From NCBI GenBank assembly GCA_947502635.1, contig CANNAN010000004.1:420620-484619 (forward strand): a stretch of DNA of 64,000 nt, written 5' to 3'. Of the stretch, positions 52,880 to 62,698 are shown one piece after another. This stretch comes from an uncultured Flavobacteriaceae bacterium (GTDB lineage: Bacteria > Bacteroidota > Bacteroidia > Flavobacteriales > Flavobacteriaceae). Numbering within the stretch: position 1 is the first letter of the stretch; each line of letters opens with the position of its first letter. The notes under the pieces were generated by a model. The model was not told the DNA's origin. It ran no database searches and worked only from the letters and a program-made list of their open reading frames with translations. The translations under genes and the position numbers were made by a program.

Positions 52880-55480
52880 ATGAAATTTAAAAATATAAAA
52901 GCTACAAAACTCATATGTTTTGTATTAACACTAATGCTTTTTTCTATATCTGAAAACGCACAAGCTCAAAAAAGAAAAAAAGGAAAGAAGAAAGATTTAA
53001 TAGAAGTAGCAGCCAAACCTGTTAAGAAAAAACCAAAGAAAAAAACAATTGAAGAATTAGTAAAATCCAGTAAAAAAATTGATGGTCTATTTACCATTTA
53101 TCAAGATACGATAACTGGATCTATACAAATGATTATTTCTGAAGATCAAATAAACAAAGAGTATATCTATTTTAGCCAAATTGCAGATGGTGTTATGGAT
53201 GCAGGAAGAATTATTAGAGGCTCATATAGAGACTCTAAAGTGTTTAAAATTCAAAAATATTTTAATAAGATTGAATTTATAACACAGAACACATCATTTT
53301 ATTTTGATCCAGAAAGTGAACTTTCTAAATCTAAAGATGCTAATATTAGCAACGGAAATATGGCTAGTATAAAAATTGAGAGTTTTGACAAAAAAAAGGG
53401 ATTGTACCTAATAAAAGCTGATAACCTATTTTTAGCCGAAACCCTATCTCAAATTAAGCGGCCAAGATCTCCTAGAGCATCACCTACTGCTTTTAAATTG
53501 GGGAATTTAAATAAGACAAAAACTAAAATAGGTGCGATTCGAAATTATGATAATAATACGGATTTGGCAGTAGAATATGTATATTCCTCGTCTTCTGTTC
53601 TAAATAGAGGTTCTAACGCTGTGACTGATGGAAGGAATGTAAGTATTAAAGTATTCCATAGCTTAATAGCATTACCTGAAAACGATTATGATATTAGATA
53701 TGACGACCCTAGAGTCGGTTATTTCACAACCAAAGTAGATGACCAAACATCTACTAGTGCAACTCCCTATCGTGACTTAGTACATCGTTGGAATTTAAAA
53801 AAGAAAGACCCAAATGCTACTATTTCAGAACCTGTTGAGCCTATTATTTGGTGGATAGAAAATTCGACACCTGCAGAATGGCGAGACACTATAAAAAAAG
53901 CCGTTTTAAAATGGAATGTTGCTTTTGAAAAAGCAGGATTCAGAGATGCCATGGTCGTTAAAATTCAACCAGACGATGCAAATTGGGATGCTGGAGATAT
54001 AAGATACAATGTATTGCGTTGGACATCCTCTCCACAGCCTCCGTTTGGTGGTTATGGCCCTAGCTTTGTGAATCCAAAAACAGGTCAGATTTTAGGTGCA
54101 GATATTATGTTAGAATATGTGCATTTTACCAATAGGGTGATGTATGATAAATTATTTGATTTAGCTTCTTTACATGAGACTTTTGAGAATACAAATATGG
54201 AAGAAGATCACAAGATGTATTGTTCTTTAGGACATGTTATGCATGAAAATATGCTTTTTGGAAATACGGTATTGAAAGCTACAAATGCTTCAGATTTAGA
54301 GATGAAACGTATGAAGAAAGAAGCTATGACCGCTTTAATCATGCACGAAATTGGGCATACACTCGGTTTAAATCACAATATGAAAGCAAGTCAATTATTC
54401 ACTCCAGAACAATTGGCTAATGCCGATTTTATAAAAGGTAAATGTCTAACAGGTTCTGTAATGGATTATGCTGCTATTAACTTAACAAAAGATAGAACAA
54501 AGCAAGGACAGTACTATGATACAGCTGTTGGACCTTATGATGTTTGGGCTATTCAATTTGGATATACGCCTTTTAAAACTAAGCATGAACGTACAAAATT
54601 ATTAGATCAATCAACTAAACCAGAGCTTATTTTTGGCAATGATGCCGATGATATGCGCGCTCCTGGAAAAGCTATTGACCCAAGGGTTATGGTTGGAGAT
54701 ATGTCTAATGACCAAATTAGGTATTCAATTGATCGATTTGAAACGATCCAAACTATGATGGCTGGTATAAAAGATAAGTTTACTAAATCTGGACAATCCT
54801 ATCAGGAATTAAGACAAGCTTATTATATTTTAAGTAGCCAAAGGGGAAGTGCTGCCAATGTTATATCAAGATTCATTGGTGGTGTATATGTTGACAGAGC
54901 TATGGCAGGACAAAATAATAAAAACCAACCTTATACGCCAGTAAGTTTAACGGATCAAAAGCGAGCTATGAATGCTTTAAGTAAATATGTATTTGCACCT
55001 AATGCTTTTAATGCACCTAATGATTTGTATAACTATTTAGCAATGCAAAGAAGAGGGTTTAATTTTAGAACACCCGAAGACCCTAAAATTCATAGTCAAG
55101 TGTTAGGGTATCAAAAAAATGTACTCAATCATATTTTACATCCTAACACTTTACAAAGAATTACAGATTCTGAATTATATGGCAATACTTATAGTTTATC
55201 AGCTTTTATGAATGATTTGAACAAAGCCATTTTTAAAGTTGACATTTATTCTAACGTTAACTCTTTTAGGCAAAATTTGCAACTAGAATATACCAATATG
55301 CTTATAGATATACTTACAGGAAAACAAAATAGTAGGTATACAAATAATGCAAAGTCTATGGCATTATATAATTTAAAGAATATTAAAACTATGGCTACAA
55401 ATACAGGCAATATTGCATCAAGAGCTCATAAACAACATTTAAGGACACTAATAAATAATGCTTTAAAGGAAATAAAGTAA
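52880..55480 (+). CDS. Secreted zinc metalloprotease (DUF5117/DUF4953)
   Basis: 866-aa protein with a signal peptide (KLICFVLTLMLFSISENAQAQ) and a Lys-rich linker (KRKKGKKK). The central DUF5117-like part (about 80-310) is followed by a metalloprotease core with H489-E-x2-H493-x5-H499 (HEIGHTLGLNHN), a metzincin-like zinc site, and a met-turn SVMDYAAI. A DUF4953-like C-terminal part ends the protein. Likely a periplasmic or cell-surface peptidase. It carries its own strong terminator. Confidence 0.9.
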   Translation: MKFKNIKATKLICFVLTLMLFSISENAQAQKRKKGKKKDLIEVAAKPVKKKPKKKTIEELVKSSKKIDGLFTIYQDTITGSIQMIISEDQINKEYIYFSQIADGVMDAGRIIRGSYRDSKVFKIQKYFNKIEFITQNTSFYFDPESELSKSKDANISNGNMASIKIESFDKKKGLYLIKADNLFLAETLSQIKRPRSPRASPTAFKLGNLNKTKTKIGAIRNYDNNTDLAVEYVYSSSSVLNRGSNAVTDGRNVSIKVFHSLIALPENDYDIRYDDPRVGYFTTKVDDQTSTSATPYRDLVHRWNLKKKDPNATISEPVEPIIWWIENSTPAEWRDTIKKAVLKWNVAFEKAGFRDAMVVKIQPDDANWDAGDIRYNVLRWTSSPQPPFGGYGPSFVNPKTGQILGADIMLEYVHFTNRVMYDKLFDLASLHETFENTNMEEDHKMYCSLGHVMHENMLFGNTVLKATNASDLEMKRMKKEAMTALIMHEIGHTLGLNHNMKASQLFTPEQLANADFIKGKCLTGSVMDYAAINLTKDRTKQGQYYDTAVGPYDVWAIQFGYTPFKTKHERTKLLDQSTKPELIFGNDADDMRAPGKAIDPRVMVGDMSNDQIRYSIDRFETIQTMMAGIKDKFTKSGQSYQELRQAYYILSSQRGSAANVISRFIGGVYVDRAMAGQNNKNQPYTPVSLTDQKRAMNALSKYVFAPNAFNAPNDLYNYLAMQRRGFNFRTPEDPKIHSQVLGYQKNVLNHILHPNTLQRITDSELYGNTYSLSAFMNDLNKAIFKVDIYSNVNSFRQNLQLEYTNMLIDILTGKQNSRYTNNAKSMALYNLKNIKTMATNTGNIASRAHKQHLRTLINNALKEIK

Positions 55481-55504
55481 GAACATAAAAGCACTCTAAA
55501 TAAA

Positions 55505-55537
55505 AAAAGAGGTTGTCTTAGTAAGATAACCTCTTTT
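55505..55537. terminator. Rho-independent terminator after the metalloprotease gene
   Basis: A 15-bp inverted repeat with one G-T pair (55505-55519 with 55523-55537), A-rich before and T-rich at the end, so it can act on both strands. Confidence 0.85.
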
Positions 55538-55660
55538 GGATTTTATGAATTAGAAATGTTTCTTTTTAGGGACAAATAATTGTTTACTTTATGTTTCATT
55601 TCTAATACACAAAATAATATTCAAACTCTATGCCATATTTAGGTAAATCGAAAAAAAACA

Positions 55661-56209
55661 TTAAGAATATTCGGCGACCTTCCCTTTTACACCTTTAAAA
55701 TAATTACGCATAAACTCAAGATCAGTTTCTATATCATCTGTTGGATAAAAAGGTTCTGAAATTTTATTTTGTTTATTTTCAAAATCAAATGTGATCATAA
55801 TTATAGGCACATTGGCTTTTTTAGCTATATAATAAAAGCCTGTGCGCCATTTATCTACTTTTTTGCGAGTTCCTTCTGGAGCTAAAGCCATTCTTAACTC
55901 TTCTTTTTCTTCAAATAATTTAGCGATTATGTCTACTTTATTTTCTTTAGTATGTCTATCAATTGGGATCCCTCCCATTAGCTTAAAAAACCACCCTGCT
56001 GGAAAGACAAATAATTCTTTTTTACCAATAAAATTTATTTTTACATTTAGTATAGAACGCAATAAAATACCAATATAAAAGTCATGCCAACTTGTATGTG
56101 GCACGGTAATAATAATTGCTTTTTTAATTAAGTTTTTTGATATGTATATGTTGCCTGCAACTTTCCATCTCAATATTTTAAAATAAATAAGTTTAGCTAG
56201 CCATCGCAT
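55661..56209 (-). CDS. PlsC-like 1-acylglycerol-3-phosphate acyltransferase family
   Basis: 182-aa acyltransferase. The catalytic H38-x4-D43 (HTSWHD) and the A-P-E-G-T-R loop (about 110-115) are plain. It is shorter than classical PlsC and has no long N-terminal membrane anchor, so the acyl acceptor is uncertain. It lies one base after the KdnB-like gene and closes the minus-strand Kdo-related cluster, so an envelope lipid role is possible. Confidence 0.88.
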   Translation of the reverse strand: MRWLAKLIYFKILRWKVAGNIYISKNLIKKAIIITVPHTSWHDFYIGILLRSILNVKINFIGKKELFVFPAGWFFKLMGGIPIDRHTKENKVDIIAKLFEEKEELRMALAPEGTRKKVDKWRTGFYYIAKKANVPIIMITFDFENKQNKISEPFYPTDDIETDLEFMRNYFKGVKGKVAEYS

Positions 56210-56210
56210 A

Positions 56211-57293
56211 CTACATCTTTTGATAAAGAGCCTTTAATTTTTCGCGCGTCATCGTTTTTTTCCAATTTTTTCCTAAAGCATTTTCCCAAAGTGGCTCTAA
56301 ACTCAATGAAATATCAATCATTGTATTAAATTCCTCATCTGACAAATTAGCGCAAATACCTTCTGGTAATTCAATATGGTGCTTTGCTTTCATTTCTTTG
56401 AAAAGCTTCACCCCTTCTGGATAGAACTCTTCTAAATGATTAAAAACAATACAATTACCTATGCCATGTTTTGTGCCTAACAAATAAGACAAACCATAAC
56501 TCATAGCATGAGCTACACCTACTTGAGAATATACAATACTCATGCCACCATGCCATGAAGCCATCATCAATTTTTCTTGAGCTTCAACCTCAGAAAGGTT
56601 ATCACTTAAAAAGATCTCTTTACATAAATCTAAGGCCATATCGCCATAACTTTGACTAAAAGCATTTAAATACGTACCATTTAATGATTCTATGCAATGG
56701 ATATAACAATCCATTCCTGTATAGAACCATTGATCTGTAGGCACATTTTTTGTGAGCTCGGAATCTAATATGACTTGATCAAATGGTGTGAAGTCTGAAT
56801 TTATGCCAAGTTTTTTATGAGGTCCTGTAAGAACAGTTGTTCTGGATACTTCAGCTCCAGTACCTGATATAGTTGGAATACCTACATGGTAAACCCCTTC
56901 ATTTTTCACTAAATCCCAACCTTGATAATCTTTAGCTTCTCCTTCATTTGTTAGCATAATAGCAACAGCTTTAGCCAGATCTAAAAGCGTGCCTCCTCCT
57001 ATACCTATAATTCCTGAAGGACGTTCTTTATTTAATAAGATAATTTCTTCAACTAACGCATCTACTTGAGACGTTTTCGGTTCTTCTTTTGAAGAAATAA
57101 AAATAATTTTGTCATCATACGATAACTCTATTCTTGAAGTTAGCCCAGAATTGTTCTTAAAAACATCATCCACCAAATAAATAAAAGGTGCATTAACGTT
57201 CAAACGATTTGGGGATAAAATATCGTTTAATTGATTGAAACTACCTCTGCCAAAAATAATTCTTGGCACCATTGGAAAGTTTTTATAATTCAT
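56211..57293 (-). CDS. kdnB: Iron-containing alcohol dehydrogenase, KdnB-like (Kdo 8-oxidase)
   Basis: 360-aa group-III-type alcohol dehydrogenase. Nucleotide loop GIGGGTLLDLAKAVAIML; metal-ligand segments GMDCYIHCIES, VGVAHAMSYGL and GTKHGIGNC. The whole-length pattern (opening NYKNFPMVPRIIFGRGSFNQL, DYQGWDLVKN, PTISGTGAEVSRTTVL) matches, from memory, Shewanella KdnB, which oxidises C8 of Kdo on the route to 8-amino-Kdo. The neighbouring kdsB supports a Kdo role. The partner aminotransferase kdnA is not found in this window. The symbol rests on recognition, not alignment. Confidence 0.75.
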   Translation of the reverse strand: MNYKNFPMVPRIIFGRGSFNQLNDILSPNRLNVNAPFIYLVDDVFKNNSGLTSRIELSYDDKIIFISSKEEPKTSQVDALVEEIILLNKERPSGIIGIGGGTLLDLAKAVAIMLTNEGEAKDYQGWDLVKNEGVYHVGIPTISGTGAEVSRTTVLTGPHKKLGINSDFTPFDQVILDSELTKNVPTDQWFYTGMDCYIHCIESLNGTYLNAFSQSYGDMALDLCKEIFLSDNLSEVEAQEKLMMASWHGGMSIVYSQVGVAHAMSYGLSYLLGTKHGIGNCIVFNHLEEFYPEGVKLFKEMKAKHHIELPEGICANLSDEEFNTMIDISLSLEPLWENALGKNWKKTMTREKLKALYQKM

Positions 57294-57343
57294 TTAACAG
57301 ATTTTTTTTACAAAAGGTAAAAATAATATTTATTTTAAAAATT

Positions 57344-57961
57344 CTATTTATTTAATAATTCTTGAAGTTTTTCTGAAAATAAGCCAACATGATAACCATC
57401 TACTAATGCATGATTTACATTAATAGAAATATTCATCATGAGCGCTTCATCAACCTCTTTAATCTTACTGAATGCAATTTTTGGTACAGAATCCAACACT
57501 CCAGAAACAGGTTCTTTGTGTCCAGAAAAATGAAACCAAGGTATTACAGAACAGTGTATACAGTTCACTCCACTTTGAGGTGGATACAATGCTGTTGAGT
57601 TTTCAATTCTTTCTTTTTCATTTTCTAAATTTTTTACAAAAATATTCAAATCATCATGATATTCAATAAAAGAAAAACCAAATGTTTTATTACTTCTCAT
57701 AATTGTAGCCGATGCATGAATAATTTCATAGTCTACAACATTTTTATTTTCTATTCTATATCGAAAATTATCAGTCACATTAATAGCTTTCATACAATCA
57801 TGCAAATACTTCGCAAAAAAACTTATGTTATTCTCTTTCGAAAATTTATACGCTTTAGTTACATCAAAAGGAATGGTTACAGCAAAATAAGGATCTTTTA
57901 ACTTACAAAAGTGCTCGTAATGCTGCTTTCTATTCCAGGTATTTATATCTAAAATCTTCAA
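57344..57961 (-). CDS. Chloramphenicol-acetyltransferase-like protein
   Basis: 205-aa protein of the CAT fold. It opens with ILDINTWNRKQHYEHF, as typical CAT proteins do, and has the catalytic-type H184-x3-D188-G (NHALVDGYHVG). Antibiotic resistance is not implied: divergent CAT-like genes are common in Bacteroidota, and this one is flanked by Kdo-pathway-like genes, so an acyl transfer to a sugar or envelope precursor is a possible alternative. It abuts the HAD gene directly. Confidence 0.8.
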   Translation of the reverse strand: MKILDINTWNRKQHYEHFCKLKDPYFAVTIPFDVTKAYKFSKENNISFFAKYLHDCMKAINVTDNFRYRIENKNVVDYEIIHASATIMRSNKTFGFSFIEYHDDLNIFVKNLENEKERIENSTALYPPQSGVNCIHCSVIPWFHFSGHKEPVSGVLDSVPKIAFSKIKEVDEALMMNISINVNHALVDGYHVGLFSEKLQELLNK

Positions 57962-58666
57962 CTACTCTAATAATTTTATAACATCTCGTAAACTACTTAT
58001 CGTTTTATAAGTTTTTCCGTTTGTTTCTTTTTCTGTGACTTGCTCATGTGCCCAAGTTGTATGGAAAGGAACATGAATCGCATGAGCTCCTATATTCACT
58101 AATGGCAACACATCAGATTTTAAAGAATTTCCTATCATTAAAAACTCTGATGGTTTAATATCCAAGTGATTTAATAATTTAGAATAATTAGTTTCCTGTT
58201 TATCACTTAATACTTCTATATGATGAAAATAACGAGTTAACCCCGACTTTTCCAGTTTACGCTCTTGATCTAACAAATCGCCCTTAGTAGCAAGAATTAA
58301 ACGGTATTTATTTGAGAATGTTTTTAAAACTTCTTCAACACCATCCAATAATTCTACTGGTTTGTCAAGCATACTTTTACCAATGTTAAGTATGGCTTCA
58401 ATTGTTTTATGTGGTACATTATAGTTAGATAATTCTAAAGCAGACTCGACCATAGATAATACAAAAGCTTTAACTCCATACCCATATACAGGTAAGTTAG
58501 CAATTTCCATTTTAAACAATTCCTGATCTATTTTATTTGGAGTCTCATAGTCTGATAATAATCTGCAAAATGCTTCTTCAGCTTCACGAAAATAGGTCTC
58601 ATTTACCCAAAGAGTGTCATCAGCATCAAAACCTATAACTTTTACATTTTCGTAGTTTTTTATCAA
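57962..58666 (-). CDS. HAD-family hydrolase
   Basis: 234-aa haloacid-dehalogenase-type phosphatase. Motif I is FDADDTLW (D14, D16), motif II lies in LILATKGD, and MIGNSLKSDVLPLVNIGAHAIHVP provides motifs III/IV. The YrfG/YjjG-like type dephosphorylates small molecules. It sits between kdsB and the CAT-like gene. It might replace the Kdo-8-phosphate phosphatase, but the classic KdsC sequence features are not seen. Confidence 0.85.
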   Translation of the reverse strand: MIKNYENVKVIGFDADDTLWVNETYFREAEEAFCRLLSDYETPNKIDQELFKMEIANLPVYGYGVKAFVLSMVESALELSNYNVPHKTIEAILNIGKSMLDKPVELLDGVEEVLKTFSNKYRLILATKGDLLDQERKLEKSGLTRYFHHIEVLSDKQETNYSKLLNHLDIKPSEFLMIGNSLKSDVLPLVNIGAHAIHVPFHTTWAHEQVTEKETNGKTYKTISSLRDVIKLLE

Positions 58667-58709
58667 TTCATTTACATTTAATGCGTTACTAGAACAAATT
58701 CAACGCAGG

Positions 58710-59438
58710 TTATTTCCATAATTTCTTGGCACGTTCTAAATCTTCTGGTGTATCAATCTCAACACCTTGAACATCTGTTTCTACCATTTTAATCCGTTTT
58801 CCATATTCCAAATAACGGATACACTCTATTTTTTCAGAAGCTTCTAATGGCAACATCGGTAACTTATAAAAATCTAGTATCGCCTCCTTTCTAAAAGCAT
58901 AAACGCCTTTATGTTTATAGTATTTTACTCCTGTCATTTTTTCTCTTGGATAAGGAATTGGGCTCCGAGAAAAATAAAGAGCAAAATTTGATTGATCTAC
59001 AATAACCTTTACGGTGTTTGGGTTATTAATCTCATCAATATCTGTAATATGAACCATTAAAGACGCCAAATCTATACTTTTATCAGGGTCTTCTTTAAAG
59101 ACTTCAATTAGTTTAGCCAACGACTCCCTATCTGTAAATGGTTCGTCTCCCTGAACATTTATTACGATATCTATATCCATAAACTCTACAGCTTCGGCTA
59201 TTCTATCACTTCCACAATCATGCTCTTTTTTGCTCATCATTGCTTTACCACCATTATTTACAATTTCATCATAAATAACTTTGTTATCTGTAACAACAAA
59301 TACGTCGTCGAACAAATTAGTAGCCAATGTAGCTTCGTATGTACGCAATATGACCGTTTTTCCCCCTAGGTCTTGCATAAGTTTTCCTGGAAACCGCGAT
59401 GCACTATAACGCGCAGGAATCATTGAAATTATTTTCAT
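58710..59438 (-). CDS. kdsB: 3-deoxy-manno-octulosonate cytidylyltransferase
   Basis: 242-aa CMP-Kdo synthetase: opening [16 protein letters not shown], then [17 protein letters not shown] and [19 protein letters not shown], the family signatures. It activates Kdo for transfer to lipid A. It is the first gene of the minus-strand cluster with HAD, CAT-like, KdnB-like and PlsC-like genes, which may use or modify Kdo. Confidence 0.95.
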   Translation of the reverse strand: MKIISMIPARYSASRFPGKLMQDLGGKTVILRTYEATLATNLFDDVFVVTDNKVIYDEIVNNGGKAMMSKKEHDCGSDRIAEAVEFMDIDIVINVQGDEPFTDRESLAKLIEVFKEDPDKSIDLASLMVHITDIDEINNPNTVKVIVDQSNFALYFSRSPIPYPREKMTGVKYYKHKGVYAFRKEAILDFYKLPMLPLEASEKIECIRYLEYGKRIKMVETDVQGVEIDTPEDLERAKKLWK

Positions 59439-59609
59439 AATTATTTAAGGTCAGAATCTAATTCAAAAATAGAATAATTATTGTTAGATTTTGTCTTTAT
59501 GTTGTCTAAACTTTTAAAATTATGAACAATCTTAGGCTTTAATCGAATACTTTAATATCATAAAGACATTAAAACATACAACCGAAAACAATCAAGACTA
59601 ATTATCGAA

Positions 59610-61037
59610 CTAATCTTCCTCAAAAAAATCATCCTTAAAACCAATAAGATATAATTTTTCTTTGGCTCTCGTTACAGCGGTATATAGCCAACGTAGATAC
59701 TCTTTATCAATACCATTTGGTAAATAAGGCTGCTCTACAAAAACAGTATCCCATTGCCCTCCTTGAGATTTATGACATGTAATGGCATAAGAAAATTTTA
59801 CTTGAAGTGCATTAAAGTGTTTATTCCCTTTTACTTTTAAAAACTTTTTATACTTACTGGATTCATTTTCAAAATCTTTCATAACTTCTTGATATAGTCT
59901 ATTTGAATCCTCGTAAGGTAATGAAGGCGTTTCAGCTTCAATAGTATCTAAAAGTAAAACGGTTTCAAAAGGTATCATTTTAGGGTAATCGACCATTCGT
60001 ATTTTGACTTCTGCAAAACGAAAACCATAAAGTTCCTGAATGCTAAATATTTCGAGAACCTCAATAATATCGCCATTAGCGATAAAACCAGCTTCGGTAG
60101 TTGGTTTAATCCAAAAGTAGTTATTCTTAACCACCATTAAGTAGTCACCAGCAGAGAGTTCACTTTCATTGAATAGTATCCTATTGCGTATTTGTTGATT
60201 ATATAAATTCGCGCGTTTATTGCTTCTTACTATAATAGCCGTATCTTCTTTACCCAAATCACCATAAGCATCGTTAATAGCGTCCATAATTTCATGTCCA
60301 TCTATCAACCTTATAATATCATTAAAATCGGCTAAATCAAACTTAAAACTATCGTAAATACTATGTGACAACGCTTCACGTAATACGGTAGCATTAGCAA
60401 GAATACCAGAATCTTGTCCTTGCCTCACAACTTCATCTAATTCCATTCTGGTAACCTCTTTATTATAATTTAACCCAAGAGAGTCTTCATTCAAAGCAGG
60501 ACTTATATCTAATTTAACAGGTGGCAATTGAGCTGTATCACCAATTAAAAGTAATTTGCATTGATGACCAGAATACACATACTGCATTAAATCGTCTAAT
60601 AATGAGCCATTTTCAAAAAGTTTTGAATCCCCAGGTGTATCTGGTATCATGGATGCTTCATCTACTATAAAAATGGTATTTTTATGCTTATTAGGCTGCA
60701 AAACAAATTTAACACCACCATTTTTTTCTTTCTTCGGAAAATATATTTTTTTATGTATAGTAAACGCTTCTTTTGACGAATAATTAGAGATTACCTTAGC
60801 TGCTCTACCAGTTGGAGCCATGAGGACGGCACTTTTTTTTGCTTTCCATAGATTTGTAACGATAGTTCCTACAATAGTTGTCTTACCTGTACCTGCATAT
60901 CCTTTAAGTACATATAGTATATTTGGTGCTTTGCTAAAAATAAATTCAGAAAGCTGTTGTAAAACAATATTTTGTTTAAGTGTTGGTTTAAACGGAAACT
61001 GCTGTTTTATAAGGGAATAAAATTCGGATGACGTCAT
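59610..61037 (-). CDS. RecD/Dda-like ATP-dependent helicase
   Basis: 475-aa SF1 helicase: Walker A GYAGTGKTT (about 46-54), motif II IVDEASMI, C-terminal UvrD_C_2 part with ITCHKSQGGQWD and WLYTAVTRAK. Related to RecD2/Dda, unwinding DNA 5' to 3'. It has no RecB/RecC partners here. Single gene, divergent from the next, membrane protein gene. Confidence 0.92.
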   Translation of the reverse strand: MTSSEFYSLIKQQFPFKPTLKQNIVLQQLSEFIFSKAPNILYVLKGYAGTGKTTIVGTIVTNLWKAKKSAVLMAPTGRAAKVISNYSSKEAFTIHKKIYFPKKEKNGGVKFVLQPNKHKNTIFIVDEASMIPDTPGDSKLFENGSLLDDLMQYVYSGHQCKLLLIGDTAQLPPVKLDISPALNEDSLGLNYNKEVTRMELDEVVRQGQDSGILANATVLREALSHSIYDSFKFDLADFNDIIRLIDGHEIMDAINDAYGDLGKEDTAIIVRSNKRANLYNQQIRNRILFNESELSAGDYLMVVKNNYFWIKPTTEAGFIANGDIIEVLEIFSIQELYGFRFAEVKIRMVDYPKMIPFETVLLLDTIEAETPSLPYEDSNRLYQEVMKDFENESSKYKKFLKVKGNKHFNALQVKFSYAITCHKSQGGQWDTVFVEQPYLPNGIDKEYLRWLYTAVTRAKEKLYLIGFKDDFFEED

Positions 61038-61119
61038 TTAGAGTTTCGACAAATTAAAAATTATTCAAAGATAGAAATGATTTTTACTCTCTGAGGTTTT
61101 TACGATTAAAAAAAAATTG

Positions 61120-61127
61120 TAGATTTG
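61120..61127 (+). promoter_or_regulatory. -7 promoter box for the membrane protein/DUF3822/rsmD unit
   Basis: TAGATTTG matches the -7 consensus and lies 29 bases before the ATG at 61156; a -33 TTG is absent. Confidence 0.45.
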
Positions 61128-61155
61128 CGAAAAGACTTTTAATAAAAAACATCCT

Positions 61156-61893
61156 ATGTTGACATTTATTCTTATCGCAGTATTAGTGATACTGGTTACA
61201 ATTGGCTTGGTAAAGCTGGTTGACAAATTCATACCTTCAAAATTAAAACCTGTTTTAACAATTGCTCTATGGCTTTTGATTGGTTTTTTAGGCTATCAAA
61301 CGTATTTGTCCATTTATGAGCCAATTCAATTCAACAAACTTAAAAATAAACGCTATAAAAAAGTTATTACAAGTTTAATCGATATTAGAGATTCTCAACT
61401 TGCTCATAAACAAGTTACTGGTAAATTTTCTAATAATTTTGAGAGTTTAATCAAGTTTATTGATACTGCAAAATATACCATTACACAACGTAGAGATTCT
61501 ACTATTATAGATGAAGTATTAACAGAACAATATGGAGTTGATACTACTAAAGAAATAGTAGTAATAGACACTTTAGGTTTTGTTTCTGTAAAAGATTCTT
61601 TATTTAAAACTTCAGAGCGCTATAAGACCATGATGCAAGTTCCTGTGGGAGAAGTTGGGGCTAAATTTAAATTACAATCTGGATATTTAGAACAAAACAA
61701 TATACAAATACCTGTTTTTGAAGCATCTGTATCGAAAAATGTTATTTTATTTGATCAGAACCCAGACCTTCTTATGCAAGAAAACCAAGTTGTTTCTGTA
61801 GACGGAGTAAATGGTGACGTACTAAAAGTAGGCTCTATGGACGAAGTTAAAACAGTTGGAAACTGGCCAACAAATTATGGCTCAGCCGAATAA
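61156..61893 (+). CDS. Membrane-anchored hypothetical protein
   Basis: 245-aa protein with two N-terminal transmembrane helices (about 2-22 and 33-52) followed by a charged helical part (about 60-110) and a beta-rich C-terminal domain. I know no functional family, but a gene like it next to DUF3822 and rsmD is common in Flavobacteriaceae from memory. The downstream start codon overlaps its stop by 17 bases, implying coupled translation. Confidence 0.75.
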   Translation: MLTFILIAVLVILVTIGLVKLVDKFIPSKLKPVLTIALWLLIGFLGYQTYLSIYEPIQFNKLKNKRYKKVITSLIDIRDSQLAHKQVTGKFSNNFESLIKFIDTAKYTITQRRDSTIIDEVLTEQYGVDTTKEIVVIDTLGFVSVKDSLFKTSERYKTMMQVPVGEVGAKFKLQSGYLEQNNIQIPVFEASVSKNVILFDQNPDLLMQENQVVSVDGVNGDVLKVGSMDEVKTVGNWPTNYGSAE

Positions 61894-62698
61894 AAATCTT
61901 AATAAATTAAGTGATCTAGAATTGTCCATTCAAATAAGTTTGAGTGGACTTTCTTTTTGTATACTACAAAAGGAATTCCAGACTATATCTGCCTTAAAAC
62001 ATTTTAATTTTAATAAAAAACTTCCTCCTTTAGAGCTTTTAGATTATTTTAAAAATATTTTTAACACAGAAACTGCTTTACAAGAATCATTCTCTAATAT
62101 CTGTGTGATTCATGATAATGAATTATCTACTCTAGTACCAAAGCCACTATTTGAAGAAGGAAGCTTAGCAGATTATTTAAAGTTTAACTCTAAAATTCTT
62201 AAATCTGACTTCATTACCCACGATGATATTGTATTAAATGACAGTGTTAATGTATATGTACCGTATATAAACATTAATAATTTTATATATGAAAAATTTG
62301 GTTCATTTACCTTTAAGCATATTTCTACAGTTTTAATTGAAGAAATTTTGCTTATTGAGAAAAACACCAATACGACTAAAGTATATTTAAATGTAAATAA
62401 AAATCATTTTGAAATAGTTATTATTGAAAAAGGGCAACTTTTACTTTATAATACATTTGAATACACAACTAAAGAAGATTTCATTTATTACGTTCTATTT
62501 ACTGCGGAACAACTAAAGCTAAACCCAGAAACATTAAATTTAGTCTTAATAGGTGATATTAACAAAGAAGATGATTTATATCAAATTGCATATAAATACA
62601 TAAGAAATGTAGGTTTTGGTAGTCGAAATGACACTTATAAATATAATGAAAAACCAAAATACGATTACTCAGATTTCACTCTAATAAAAAGTTTTTAA
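61877..62698 (+). CDS. DUF3822 family protein
   Basis: 273-aa cytoplasmic protein starting at the ATG 61877 (MAQPNKNLNKL); a TTG at 61856 would only add residues within the upstream gene. LSDLELSIQISLSGLSFCIL is the DUF3822 opening. The fold is suspected to resemble actin-like ATPases, but function is not known. Its final base pair is shared with the rsmD start (TAATG overlap). Confidence 0.85.
   Translation: MAQPNKNLNKLSDLELSIQISLSGLSFCILQKEFQTISALKHFNFNKKLPPLELLDYFKNIFNTETALQESFSNICVIHDNELSTLVPKPLFEEGSLADYLKFNSKILKSDFITHDDIVLNDSVNVYVPYININNFIYEKFGSFTFKHISTVLIEEILLIEKNTNTTKVYLNVNKNHFEIVIIEKGQLLLYNTFEYTTKEDFIYYVLFTAEQLKLNPETLNLVLIGDINKEDDLYQIAYKYIRNVGFGSRNDTYKYNEKPKYDYSDFTLIKSF

Noticed and set aside
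57344..57961. Acquired chloramphenicol resistance gene
   Set aside because: CAT motif is present, but the gene is embedded in a Kdo-related operon with no mobile element nearby; family membership alone does not show resistance.
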